From JAEUOS01 sp965279115 (GTDB taxonomy: Bacteria > Pseudomonadota > Gammaproteobacteria > Burkholderiales > JAEUOS01), in NCBI GenBank assembly GCA_965279115.1, contig OZ257137.1, forward strand, positions 3,472,001 through 3,536,000: a stretch of DNA of 64,000 nt, written 5' to 3'. The notes below the pieces were generated by a model. That model made no database searches, was not told the origin of the DNA, and was given only the letters and a program-made list of their open reading frames with translations. Position numbers and translations under genes: made by a program. Below, in pieces: positions 34,085 through 42,226 of the stretch (position 1 is its first letter; every line of letters begins with the position of its first letter).

Positions 34085-35797
34085 TCAGTCGACGACGATT
34101 CGCGACCCCGCGTCGCCCGCCACCAGCGTCACCTTGCGGTCGTGGAAGGACGCGATTTCAGGGTTATGGGCAATGCTGATCAGGGTCGAGCCGGGTAGGC
34201 GCGCGCGGACCAGATCGTAAAGCGCAATGGCGGTCGGTGCGTCAAGAGCCGAAGTCGACTCATCCATGTACAGCCATTGAGGCCGATTGATCAACACCCG
34301 CGCAAACGCGACGCGCTGTTGTTCACCCGGCGACAGGCGCTTGTCCCATTGCGCTTCTTCGTCAAGGCTTTCCGCGAGGTGTGGGAGGTGGCAATCGCGC
34401 AGGGCTGTCCGCACGACTTCATCGGAGAAGTCCGATGGAACAGCCGGGTAGCAGACCGCGGCCTTGAGCGAGCCCAGCGGCAGGTAGGGGCGTTGCGGCA
34501 GGAACAGCACATTCGCCTGCGGCGCGACCACGCGCCCTGTGCCAAAGGGCCATATGCCGGCCAGGCCGCGAAAAAGCGTGCTCTTGCCGCTTCCGGACGG
34601 GCCGTTCACCAGCCAGCGCTCGCCGGCAGCGATCTCCAGGTTGGCATTGGCAACAATCGGCTTGCCTTGCGGCGTGGCGAGGGTTACCGCCGAAAGCGAG
34701 GGGGCGTGGCCGGCATCGGCGTGGAGCGCCGTGCCGCGCTCCGCTTCTGCCAGCGCGTCATCGAAGCTCAGCAACCGGTCCACACTGGCCTTCCAAGCTG
34801 CCAGATTGGCGTAGGCGTCAATGAACCACGAGAGCGCGCCCTGTACCTGGCCGAATGCGGAAGCCACCTGCATCAGTTCTCCCAGCTTGATGCTGCCGGC
34901 GAAGTAGCGTGGCGCTGCGACCAGGATGGGGAAGATGACCGCGATCTGGGCATAGAAGACCCGGGCTGTCAAAAGTGTCTTTTGCCGCTTGATCAGTTCG
35001 ATGGTGGTGGCGAGCACGGCGCCAAAGCGGGTGCGCAGCACGTCACGCTCGCCCGTCTCGCCGCCATACAGGGCGATGCTTTCGGCGTTCTCACGCACCC
35101 GCACCAGGCTGTAGCGGAAGTCCGCCTCCACTTTCTGGGCGCGATTGTTGATGTCGATCAGCGGCTTGCCGATCCAGTGGATGAGGAGCGAGCCGCCCAG
35201 CGCATAGACGATCGCGACCCACACCATGTAGCCGGGTACGGTGAATTCGGTTCCGCCAAGGGCGAAAGTCAGCGGCCCCGAGACCGCCCACAGGATGGAA
35301 AGAAACGCGCCCAGGGTGACCACCGAGTTGAGCAGGCCCATCGAAAGCTCGACCGTTTTCTCGGTGACCGCGCGGACGTCTTCGGCGATCCGCTGGTCCG
35401 GGTTGTCGGTCGCGCGGTGGAACAACTCGACCTTGTAGAACGCGCGACCGGCCAGCCACCGGTCGATATAGCGGCGGGTCAGCCATTCGCGCCAGCGCAA
35501 TTCGAACATCTGCGTGAGATAGAACTTGTAGACCGCGACAACGATGAAAAAGAACGCGAGATATGAAAAGCGCAGCAGTTGCGCCTTGAACTCGGCGAAG
35601 TCCTTCTGCTCGAGCGCGTTGTAGAAATCGCGGTTGAACTCGTTGAGAAGCACATCCACATAGACAGCGACAAGGTTCAGCGCCACGACCACGCAGAGGA
35701 AACCCAGCGCGCTTGCGCGGTGCTCGCTTGCGAAGTAGGGTTTGGTAAGCCGCCAAAGCCGGCGGGGGAATGCAGGTGTTCCGGTCATGAGTGGCAT
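34085..35797 (-). CDS. SbmA/BacA-like ABC transporter, fused permease and ATPase
   Basis: A 570-residue half-transporter. The N-terminal membrane domain (about 1-330, around six helices) is of the SbmA/BacA/YddA type (FNRDFYNALEQKDFAEFKAQ is characteristic). The C-terminal ATPase has Walker A GPSGSGKST near 418, the signature LSPGEQQRVAFARV and Walker B WLYMDEST. Relatives take up peptides, cobalamin or very-long-chain fatty acyl compounds; substrate is unassigned. The upstream ATG at 35797 is used; ATG at 35788 is equally possible. It begins 5 bases after the rlmJ stop and forms an operon with it. Confidence 0.9.
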   Translation of the reverse strand: MPLMTGTPAFPRRLWRLTKPYFASEHRASALGFLCVVVALNLVAVYVDVLLNEFNRDFYNALEQKDFAEFKAQLLRFSYLAFFFIVVAVYKFYLTQMFELRWREWLTRRYIDRWLAGRAFYKVELFHRATDNPDQRIAEDVRAVTEKTVELSMGLLNSVVTLGAFLSILWAVSGPLTFALGGTEFTVPGYMVWVAIVYALGGSLLIHWIGKPLIDINNRAQKVEADFRYSLVRVRENAESIALYGGETGERDVLRTRFGAVLATTIELIKRQKTLLTARVFYAQIAVIFPILVAAPRYFAGSIKLGELMQVASAFGQVQGALSWFIDAYANLAAWKASVDRLLSFDDALAEAERGTALHADAGHAPSLSAVTLATPQGKPIVANANLEIAAGERWLVNGPSGSGKSTLFRGLAGIWPFGTGRVVAPQANVLFLPQRPYLPLGSLKAAVCYPAVPSDFSDEVVRTALRDCHLPHLAESLDEEAQWDKRLSPGEQQRVAFARVLINRPQWLYMDESTSALDAPTAIALYDLVRARLPGSTLISIAHNPEIASFHDRKVTLVAGDAGSRIVVD

Positions 35798-35802
35798 TCG
35801 GC

Positions 35803-36651
35803 TCAGCGTTGCCTGCCTTGAATTTGATATGCCGCCGCGGCGTCGACGGCGAGCATGGCCTTGAGGGCCGGCAAGGATTCGCGCAGTCGCGTGTCGAGTT
35901 GCCACGGTGGATTGAAGACAAACATCCCCGAGCCGAAAAGCCCCGGCCCGTCGGCCGGCGGCGAAGCCACGGTCATCGAAACATGGAGCCAGTGGTCGCC
36001 CGCCACGCGCTGCAACTGTTCGGGCAGGCGGGCCGATTCGCGACGCCGGACCTGCGGGTACCACACGGCGTAGACACCGGTGGGAAAGCGCACCAGCGCC
36101 TCGCGCATCATCGTCACGACTCGTACGTAGTCGTCCTTGTCCTCGTACGACGGATCGACGAGGGTGAGCGCGCGACGCGAGGGAGGCGGCAACACCGACT
36201 TCAGGCAATCGAAACCGTCTTCACGTCTGACCGCGACGCGCCGGACGTCGGCATGGAAATAGTCCTTGAGCACCTGCGCTTCGGTGGGATGCAGCTCGAA
36301 CAGGCGCAGGCGGTCCTGGGCACGCATCATCTGCAGGGCGATCTGCGGCGAACCCGGGTAGCGCAGCAGGCGACCGCCAGGATTGACGGCCTCGATCTGC
36401 CGAAGGTAGTCGGCCAGCGCGCCAGCCAAGCCGGGCTGTCCCCACAGCCGCGCGATGCCGGTGTGGTATTCCGCGGTCTTTTCCGCGTAACTGCCGGTCT
36501 CGAGCGAATAGGCGCCCGCACCGGCATGTGTGTCCACGAAGGTGAAAGGTTTGTCCTTGGATGCCATGTGGGCGAGAAGCTGCACCAGCACGACGTGCTT
36601 GAGCACGTCGGCGTGGTTGCCGGCGTGGAAACCGTGGCGGTAACTGAACAT
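35803..36651 (-). CDS. rlmJ: RlmJ, 23S rRNA (adenine-2030-N6)-methyltransferase
   Basis: Methylates A2030 of 23S rRNA with S-adenosylmethionine. The 282-residue protein starts MFSYRHGFHAGNHADVLKHV, the RlmJ hallmark, then has the SAM site VDTHAGAGAYSLE and the catalytic region LVDPSYEDKDDY. Most N6-adenine methyltransferases carry DPPY at this point; here the second Pro is Ser. The ATPase/permease gene follows on the same strand. Confidence 0.94.
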   Translation of the reverse strand: MFSYRHGFHAGNHADVLKHVVLVQLLAHMASKDKPFTFVDTHAGAGAYSLETGSYAEKTAEYHTGIARLWGQPGLAGALADYLRQIEAVNPGGRLLRYPGSPQIALQMMRAQDRLRLFELHPTEAQVLKDYFHADVRRVAVRREDGFDCLKSVLPPPSRRALTLVDPSYEDKDDYVRVVTMMREALVRFPTGVYAVWYPQVRRRESARLPEQLQRVAGDHWLHVSMTVASPPADGPGLFGSGMFVFNPPWQLDTRLRESLPALKAMLAVDAAAAYQIQGRQR

Positions 36652-36693
36652 CGCAGGGCGGCCGGGGGTCGTAGGCGTCGACCCGGCCGAAAC

Positions 36694-37668
36694 TCAGGAA
36701 GGCGTGGTTTCGCCGCTGCTGGCGCGATCCAGCAGCGCGATGTCTTCCCCGTCAAGCACCAGCCGGGTGGCCTCGATCAGGTCGTGCAGCTGGTCGAGGC
36801 TGGTGGCGCTGGCGATCGGCGCGGTGACGCCGGGTCGGGCGATCAGCCATGCGATCGCGACCCGGGTGGGATTGGCGCGATGACGTGCGGCCACTTCGTC
36901 GAGCGCCGTGAGGATGCGTCGGCCGCGATCGTTCAGGTACACCGCCACACGGCTGCCACGCGCACCGCGACTGGTGTCCGCTTCGGACCTGTATTTGCCG
37001 CTCAGGAAACCGCTGGCAAGCGAATAAAAGCCGATCACGCCGATGTTGCGCTGCCGGCACAGCGGCTCAAGCTCGGTTTCATAGCCCGCGCGCTTGTAGA
37101 GGTTGTATTCGGGCTGCAGGCTCACGTAGGCGGGCAGGCGGTGTTTGCGGCTGACATCGAGCGCCTCTGCCAGGCGCGCTGCCCCGTAGTTGGAAGCGCC
37201 GATATGGCGGATCTTGCCCGCACGGACGAGGTCGGCATAGGTGCCGAGGGTCTCTTCGAGCGGCACGATCTGGTCATCGACATGCGACTGGTAAAGGTCG
37301 ATGTAATCGGTTTGCAGGCGCCGCAGGGACTCGTCGACCGAACGCAGGATATGCCTGCGCGACAAGCCCTTGCGGTCCGGCCCCATCTCCATTCCCACCT
37401 TGGTGGCGATGATGACACTGCCCCGCGGGCGGGTCCGCCTGTTGTGCCTGAGCCAGCGGCCGATGATGGTCTCGGACTCGCCGCCCTGGTTGCCGCTCAC
37501 CCAGCGTGAATAGACGTCGGCGGTATCGATGAAATTGCAGCCGGACTCAAGGAGTGCGTCGAGCAACTTGAACGACTGGCGTTCGTCGGCGGTCCAGCCG
37601 AATACGTTTCCGCCGAAGCAAAGCGTGGGTACCGTGAGGCCGGAATTGCCGAGTTTTCGTGTTTGCAT
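36694..37668 (-). CDS. Aldo/keto reductase
   Basis: A 324-residue NADPH-dependent oxidoreductase with the (alpha/beta)8 barrel pattern. The catalytic tetrad is visible: Asp and Tyr in FIDTADVYSRW, Lys in IIATKVGM and His in YQSHVDD. The start MQTRKLGNSGLTVPTLCFGG is typical of the AKR 'Tas/YajO' branch, whose substrates are usually unknown. It lies 42 bases upstream of rlmJ on the same strand; its own 5' side opens into the long regulatory gap at 37.7-38.1 kb. Confidence 0.93.
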   Translation of the reverse strand: MQTRKLGNSGLTVPTLCFGGNVFGWTADERQSFKLLDALLESGCNFIDTADVYSRWVSGNQGGESETIIGRWLRHNRRTRPRGSVIIATKVGMEMGPDRKGLSRRHILRSVDESLRRLQTDYIDLYQSHVDDQIVPLEETLGTYADLVRAGKIRHIGASNYGAARLAEALDVSRKHRLPAYVSLQPEYNLYKRAGYETELEPLCRQRNIGVIGFYSLASGFLSGKYRSEADTSRGARGSRVAVYLNDRGRRILTALDEVAARHRANPTRVAIAWLIARPGVTAPIASATSLDQLHDLIEATRLVLDGEDIALLDRASSGETTPS

Positions 37669-38099
37669 GCCGTGTCGCCTGTCTGATGGGCGTTCGTGAA
37701 ATTGCGCAGGCCTGACTTTACCCGGTTGGCGCCGGGAGCGCCCGGCAGTCCGGATCCTCGGCCGATATGCCCGCTGCGGCGTAGGAATCGCCCGACTGGC
37801 ATGTAGGAACATGGCGCGGCTGACGTAGGAATCAGGCCTATCGCGCTTACATCCGTTCCGTAGCGGGCGGCGCAGTCGACCCGTCGTGGAGGGCCACTCT
37901 CCCGTCCCTCTGCGGCGCTCCGGCTTCCTACAGGCAAAGTAGGAATTCGCCCTACAAGGGAAAGAGGCGCTCCCTTACACCCCGGAATCCGATATGCCAA
38001 TAACATGAACTCAACACGCGATAACGAATCTTTAGCAGCAAAGTCAAGGGCCAATTCCGGGTTTTAAAACTGTTTTACCTTTCGAGAGGGGTTTCGAAA
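37669..38099. promoter_or_regulatory. 431-base control region with repeated GTAGGAA elements
   Basis: No gene is supported here. Four GTAGGAA elements read on the plus strand at 37781 (GTAGGAATCGCCCGAC), 37803 (GTAGGAACATGG), 37825 (GTAGGAATCAGGCCTAT) and 37939 (GTAGGAATTCGCCCTAC). At the fourth, TTCCTAC (37925-37931) and GTAGGAA (37939-37945) form a perfect 7-base inverted repeat, and GTAGG is also mirrored by CCTAC at 37951-37955. Half-sites of this kind suit a two-helix-turn-helix regulator such as a LuxR/NarL-type protein, which is inference. The elements lie between the divergent aldo/keto reductase and acyltransferase genes. Confidence 0.5.
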
Positions 38100-38876
38100 A
38101 TGCAAGCGCGCAACGACATACAGGCAATCATGGGCAGGATCATGGGCTCGGGCAACAACCCGGCAGCGTTTGCAGAGGGTCAGCAGATGCGCGAAGAGCG
38201 CATGCCGTTTCGCATCAAGCTGGTGCAGACCGAGAGCGAGCTTGAACGCGCGGTGAGCATCCGCCATTCCGCCTATTCCCGCCATGTACCGGCGTTTGCA
38301 GCTACGCTCACCCGTCCCGAGTCCTATGACTACGAGGATGGCACGGTGGTCCTCCTGGCCGAATCCAAGTTGGACGGCAGCCCGATAGGCACCATGCGTG
38401 TCAAGACCAATCGCCATTCGCAACTCGGGCTGGAGCAGTCGGTCAAGTTGCCCGACTGGCTCGAGTACACCTCCATCGCCGAGGCAACCCGACTCGGGAT
38501 CGCCACGGGACGCATGGGCATGGTTGTCAAGACCATGCTTTTCAAGGCATTTTTCCAGTATTGCCTGAAGGCCGGGATCGAGTGGATGGTCATCACTGCC
38601 AGGGCCCCCCTCGATCGCCAGTACGAAGACCTGTTGTTTGAAGACGTGTACCCGGACGGCGGCTTCATTCCCATGCGCCACATCGGCGGTATTCCGCACC
38701 GCGTCATGGCGCTGGACGTTCTGCATGCCAAGGCGCGCTGGAGCGAGGCGAAGCATCCGCTGCTCGGCTTCATGTGCGAGACCCATCATCCGGACATCGA
38801 TCTGAGTGGCGCGGACCAGGCAATGCCCAGGGTTCCGGTGATGCCGGAAATGCCCATGCCGCTGACGCTTATGTGA
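38100..38876 (+). CDS. FeeM-like / exosortase-associated type N-acyltransferase
   Basis: A 258-residue GNAT-fold protein resembling N-acyl amino acid synthases (FeeM) and the acyltransferases found with PEP-CTERM/exosortase systems. After a loose N-terminus it shows FRIKLVQTESELERAVSIRHSAY-like opening pattern (residues 37-59), VLLAESKLDGSPIGTMRVK, an EATRLGI motif near 128 and a KAFFQYCLKAGIEWMVITA helix-strand. This group joins acyl carrier protein-bound acyl chains to amino acids in autoinducer-like synthesis. The Met-Pro-rich tail is probably disordered. The start is at a GAGAGGGG site. Downstream is a GGDEF-EAL gene. Confidence 0.72.
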   Translation: MQARNDIQAIMGRIMGSGNNPAAFAEGQQMREERMPFRIKLVQTESELERAVSIRHSAYSRHVPAFAATLTRPESYDYEDGTVVLLAESKLDGSPIGTMRVKTNRHSQLGLEQSVKLPDWLEYTSIAEATRLGIATGRMGMVVKTMLFKAFFQYCLKAGIEWMVITARAPLDRQYEDLLFEDVYPDGGFIPMRHIGGIPHRVMALDVLHAKARWSEAKHPLLGFMCETHHPDIDLSGADQAMPRVPVMPEMPMPLTLM

Positions 38877-38883
38877 ATTCCCG

Positions 38884-38929
38884 GGCCGCTACCGTGTAAC
38901 GGTGGCGGCCGGATGGCCCGAACGGGCCA
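38884..38929. terminator. Two tandem hairpins after the acyltransferase gene
   Basis: Just after the stop, GGCCGCTACCGT (38884-38895) pairs with ACGGTGGCGGCC (38899-38910) with a single G-T wobble. A second perfect hairpin, TGGCCCG-AA-CGGGCCA style, spans 38914-38929. There is no T-run, so this is either a factor-assisted terminator or an mRNA-stabilising structure between this gene and the GGDEF-EAL gene. Confidence 0.5.
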
Positions 38930-39082
38930 GAGACAGCATGTGGTTCGTACGGATAAAGTCGCTTTCGCGGCCCTGCTCGTTGGAGCGCAGGGGCCGCGAG
39001 GCGCTAAGTTACACTCTGTGGCGAGTCGGGTGACCGGTATCAGGCCGGAAATGGCCCGGACGCGTGAGGGTGTGACTATCTG

Positions 39083-42000
39083 ATGCCTCTCATTTCTTCA
39101 AAGCTGCCAGACCGGATGCGCAACCTCAATCGGACCGTCGAGGAGTTGCTTTACCGCGCGTGCGTGTACGCCGTGCCGCTTGCCATCGCGTTGATGACGG
39201 CAGCGGCGCTGTTCCTGTGGTCCAGCCAGTACGGTGGCGGCATGGGGAGCGCACTTGAACTGCGCTTTGTCCACGAGTCGGGTACTGCGCTCTCGCCCGA
39301 CGAGGCGCGTGCACGTCTGGCGGAGGCGCCCGCCACGCGCCATTACGACACGCGGCTCTCCGAAGCGCCGGTATGGTTGCGCTTTGCCGTTCCCGGCGGC
39401 AAGGCGATGGCGGTTGAATTGCCGGCGCGCCACACCATAGAGGTCGCCTGCTGGGATGCGGCGACGCTTGGTTCGATGGGCGCGGCGGATCGGCACCAGA
39501 GCAGCGGACACCTCGCCGTGGTGAAGGCCGGGTTCTCCCTCACCGTCCCGGCGGCGCAGTTGCCGGCCGACGTCCTGTGCCGTACCCGCTCATCCGGACC
39601 TGCAAGACTTTCCGCGCTTGCCTGGGTACCCGAAGACCTGGCTGATTCCGCGCAGAAATTCCACCGCAATTCCGGGCTTGTCGACGGCGGCTTGCTGCTA
39701 CTGGCGATGTTCATGCTGATGACCGCCCTGATCAGCCGGGAATGGATATACGTGCTGTTCGCCGCCTGGCTGGTGGCCAACCTGCGCATGGCGGCGATCT
39801 CGGCCGGATGGGACGGCCAGTGGCTTGAGCGCGTGATCCCCGATGCCTTGTTGTTCGAAGTCAAGAAGATATCGATGGCGGCGTTCTATGCGCTGACCTA
39901 CACGCTTTTCTCGCGCCTGTTCTTCGATGAACTGAAGCGGGTCGGATATCGGCCGCTGCTGGTATTTGCGCAATGGTCATGCGTGCTGGTCCTCGCGCTT
40001 TCGCCGGTACTGCCGTATGCGGCGTTCCTGCCTTACCTGTGGGCCACCACGGCCATCGGCATTTCGATACTGCTGTTCTTCCTCGCGCGGATCGTCCTGT
40101 TCACGCGTTCCAAGGTCGCGCTCTGGTACAGCGCTGCGCTCGGCATAACCCTGTTTGCCAGCTTTTTCGAGGTTGCCGCCGCCGCGCTCGGGCTCAAGAG
40201 CCTGATCGGCATTTTCAATGCGGTGACCGCAGCATTGACCTCCAGCCTCATTGCCGCGATGGCGATTGCCGAACAATTGCGGCAGGAACGCGAGCAGCGG
40301 GTGCAGGCACAGACGGCCCTGCGCAACACCTACGAGGCGATGCCCATCGGGCTGTTCACGCTTGATTTGGCGGGCAACCTGGTGCGCGGCAATCCCGCGC
40401 TGCTCGACATGCTGGCCATCGGCTCGGGCGAAGGCCCCAGGCACTGGAGCAGCTATTTCGAGGAAGGCGCCTGGGACAAGATGCAGACGATGCTCTCGGC
40501 GGCAACACACGGGGAGATTGAAATTTGCGGACGCGATTTCGCCGTCGCCGAATCCGCGACGCCTGCGCTGCCGGGCAATTCAGCGGATTCGGAACAGAAG
40601 CGGTTCCTGGTCAAGGCGACATTCGCCAATGACAAGATCGAGGGATCCCTGCAGGACGTCACGGAAAAATCCAAGGCCTCCGAACGCCTGCGCTTCCTGG
40701 CGGAGAATGATCCCCTGACCGGGGTCCTGAACCGGCGCGGCGTGGAGATGGTGCTCGACGAGGCCCTTGCCGGTCTGGCGGTCGGCCAGCCGCTCGCCAT
40801 CGCCTACCTGGACCTGGATCGATTCAAGCTCATCAACGATCTCTATGGCCATGCGGCCGGCGATGAAGTCCTGATCCAGGTTTGCGAGCGGGTCCGCGAG
40901 ATGCTCGCCCGCGGGCAACGCGTCGGGCGGGTGGGGGGCGACGAGTTCGTGATCGTCCTGCCCGGCACCCCGATACAGTCGGCGGCATGGACATGCCGAG
41001 GCATTGTCGAACTGATCGGCACCCACGCTTATCGCATAGGTGACAAGGCGTTCCAGGTGCGCGGCTCCATCGGCCTGGTGGAGGTCGCGGACGGTACCTC
41101 GGCCAAGGACGCCATATCGGCGGCCGACCGGGCTTGCCGCGAGGCGAAGTCCGGGCTTGGGGATGGGCTGCTTGTCTATGAGAAGAACGCCAAGGTTTTC
41201 CGCCAGAGGGAGGCGGAGCTCCGTCTCATCGAGCGCCTGGGCTCATCTGCGGCGCATGAAGGTCTGTTCCTCGAGATGCAGCCGATCATGTCCCTGCAGT
41301 CGCCGCACGATTCCCTCAATTTCGAGGTGCTCCTGCGCATGCGCGAAGCGGACAACACGGTCGTATCGGCGGCATCCATCATTTCCGTGGCGGAGAACAA
41401 CGGCCGCATCGGGGTCATCGACCGTTGGGTGATTGCAACCGTACTGGCCTGGATCGATGCCAACTACGACAGCCTCAAGAAGACGCAGTTTGTGTGCGTG
41501 AACCTTTCCGGCGCATCGCTCAACGACGAGCGGTTCGTGCACGATGCCTTTGCACTGCTGGCGCAGTACGTCCATGCGGCCGGCAGGCTGTGCATCGAGA
41601 TCACCGAAAGCGTCGCACTGCACGATCTGGAGAACACGCGCCGTTTCATCGATCGTGTGCGCAGCTATGGCGCCAAGATCGCGCTTGACGATTTTGGCGC
41701 CGGTTACACCTCTTTCTCGTATTTGAAGGAGTTGCCGGCCGATGTGCTCAAGATCGACGGCAACTTCATCGTCGGTGTCAACAGCCATCCGTCCAACCTC
41801 GCGATCGTCGAGGCGATCGTCAGTCTCGCACGCAACCTCGGCATGAAAACCATCGCCGAATGGGTGGAGGATCGCCAGACCCTCGAGGCGCTCGCCGAGG
41901 CGGGGGTGGATTACGTGCAGGGTTACGCGGTCGCCAAGCCGCAGTCGCCCGCGCGCCTCCTGGCTGCGCCATCATCCGCGAGCTTCATTGCAGATGAGCG

Positions 42001-42094
42001 CCTGCTGCAGTTCGTGCGCACGCTGCATGGCGCCGACCGCACGATGGAACTCTGGGACCATCTTGAGATAGCCAAGCAGGGCGGTCTGCACTGA
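39083..42094 (+). CDS. Membrane PAS-GGDEF-EAL protein (c-di-GMP turnover)
   Basis: A 1003-residue signalling protein. An N-terminal anchor (about 28-48) and a periplasmic 7TMR-DISM-like sensory stretch to about 195 precede seven hydrophobic segments (about 200-395), a PAS-like domain (415-525), GGDEF (535-703) and EAL (715-960). The cyclase site is intact (VGGDEF, 617-622), while the inhibitory RxxD is degenerate (RGQR at 610-613). The EAL set is intact: EVL 748-750, N807, E839, DDFG 869-872, K890 and E929. Both activities could therefore be present. PelD is a possible target, but that is inference. TACACT at 39010-39015 is a weak -10. Confidence 0.92.
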   Translation: MPLISSKLPDRMRNLNRTVEELLYRACVYAVPLAIALMTAAALFLWSSQYGGGMGSALELRFVHESGTALSPDEARARLAEAPATRHYDTRLSEAPVWLRFAVPGGKAMAVELPARHTIEVACWDAATLGSMGAADRHQSSGHLAVVKAGFSLTVPAAQLPADVLCRTRSSGPARLSALAWVPEDLADSAQKFHRNSGLVDGGLLLLAMFMLMTALISREWIYVLFAAWLVANLRMAAISAGWDGQWLERVIPDALLFEVKKISMAAFYALTYTLFSRLFFDELKRVGYRPLLVFAQWSCVLVLALSPVLPYAAFLPYLWATTAIGISILLFFLARIVLFTRSKVALWYSAALGITLFASFFEVAAAALGLKSLIGIFNAVTAALTSSLIAAMAIAEQLRQEREQRVQAQTALRNTYEAMPIGLFTLDLAGNLVRGNPALLDMLAIGSGEGPRHWSSYFEEGAWDKMQTMLSAATHGEIEICGRDFAVAESATPALPGNSADSEQKRFLVKATFANDKIEGSLQDVTEKSKASERLRFLAENDPLTGVLNRRGVEMVLDEALAGLAVGQPLAIAYLDLDRFKLINDLYGHAAGDEVLIQVCERVREMLARGQRVGRVGGDEFVIVLPGTPIQSAAWTCRGIVELIGTHAYRIGDKAFQVRGSIGLVEVADGTSAKDAISAADRACREAKSGLGDGLLVYEKNAKVFRQREAELRLIERLGSSAAHEGLFLEMQPIMSLQSPHDSLNFEVLLRMREADNTVVSAASIISVAENNGRIGVIDRWVIATVLAWIDANYDSLKKTQFVCVNLSGASLNDERFVHDAFALLAQYVHAAGRLCIEITESVALHDLENTRRFIDRVRSYGAKIALDDFGAGYTSFSYLKELPADVLKIDGNFIVGVNSHPSNLAIVEAIVSLARNLGMKTIAEWVEDRQTLEALAEAGVDYVQGYAVAKPQSPARLLAAPSSASFIADERLLQFVRTLHGADRTMELWDHLEIAKQGGLH

Positions 42095-42181
42095 CCTGGC
42101 AGGACGGGCCGGTCTGTCGGGTCTGCGAACGCCGGTAACGTTGGGGAGCCTCCCGAGGCGACGTCCGGGGAACGACGGCAT

Positions 42182-42187
42182 TACAAT
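42182..42187 (+). promoter_or_regulatory. TACAAT -10-like element before cmk
   Basis: TACAAT ends 39 bases before the cmk ATG, in a 132-base gap after the GGDEF-EAL gene. No clear -35 precedes it, so confidence is low. Confidence 0.3.
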
Positions 42188-42226
42188 GCGCGCCCCTCGA
42201 CGAACAATCGCTACAGGCGGGCCAGC

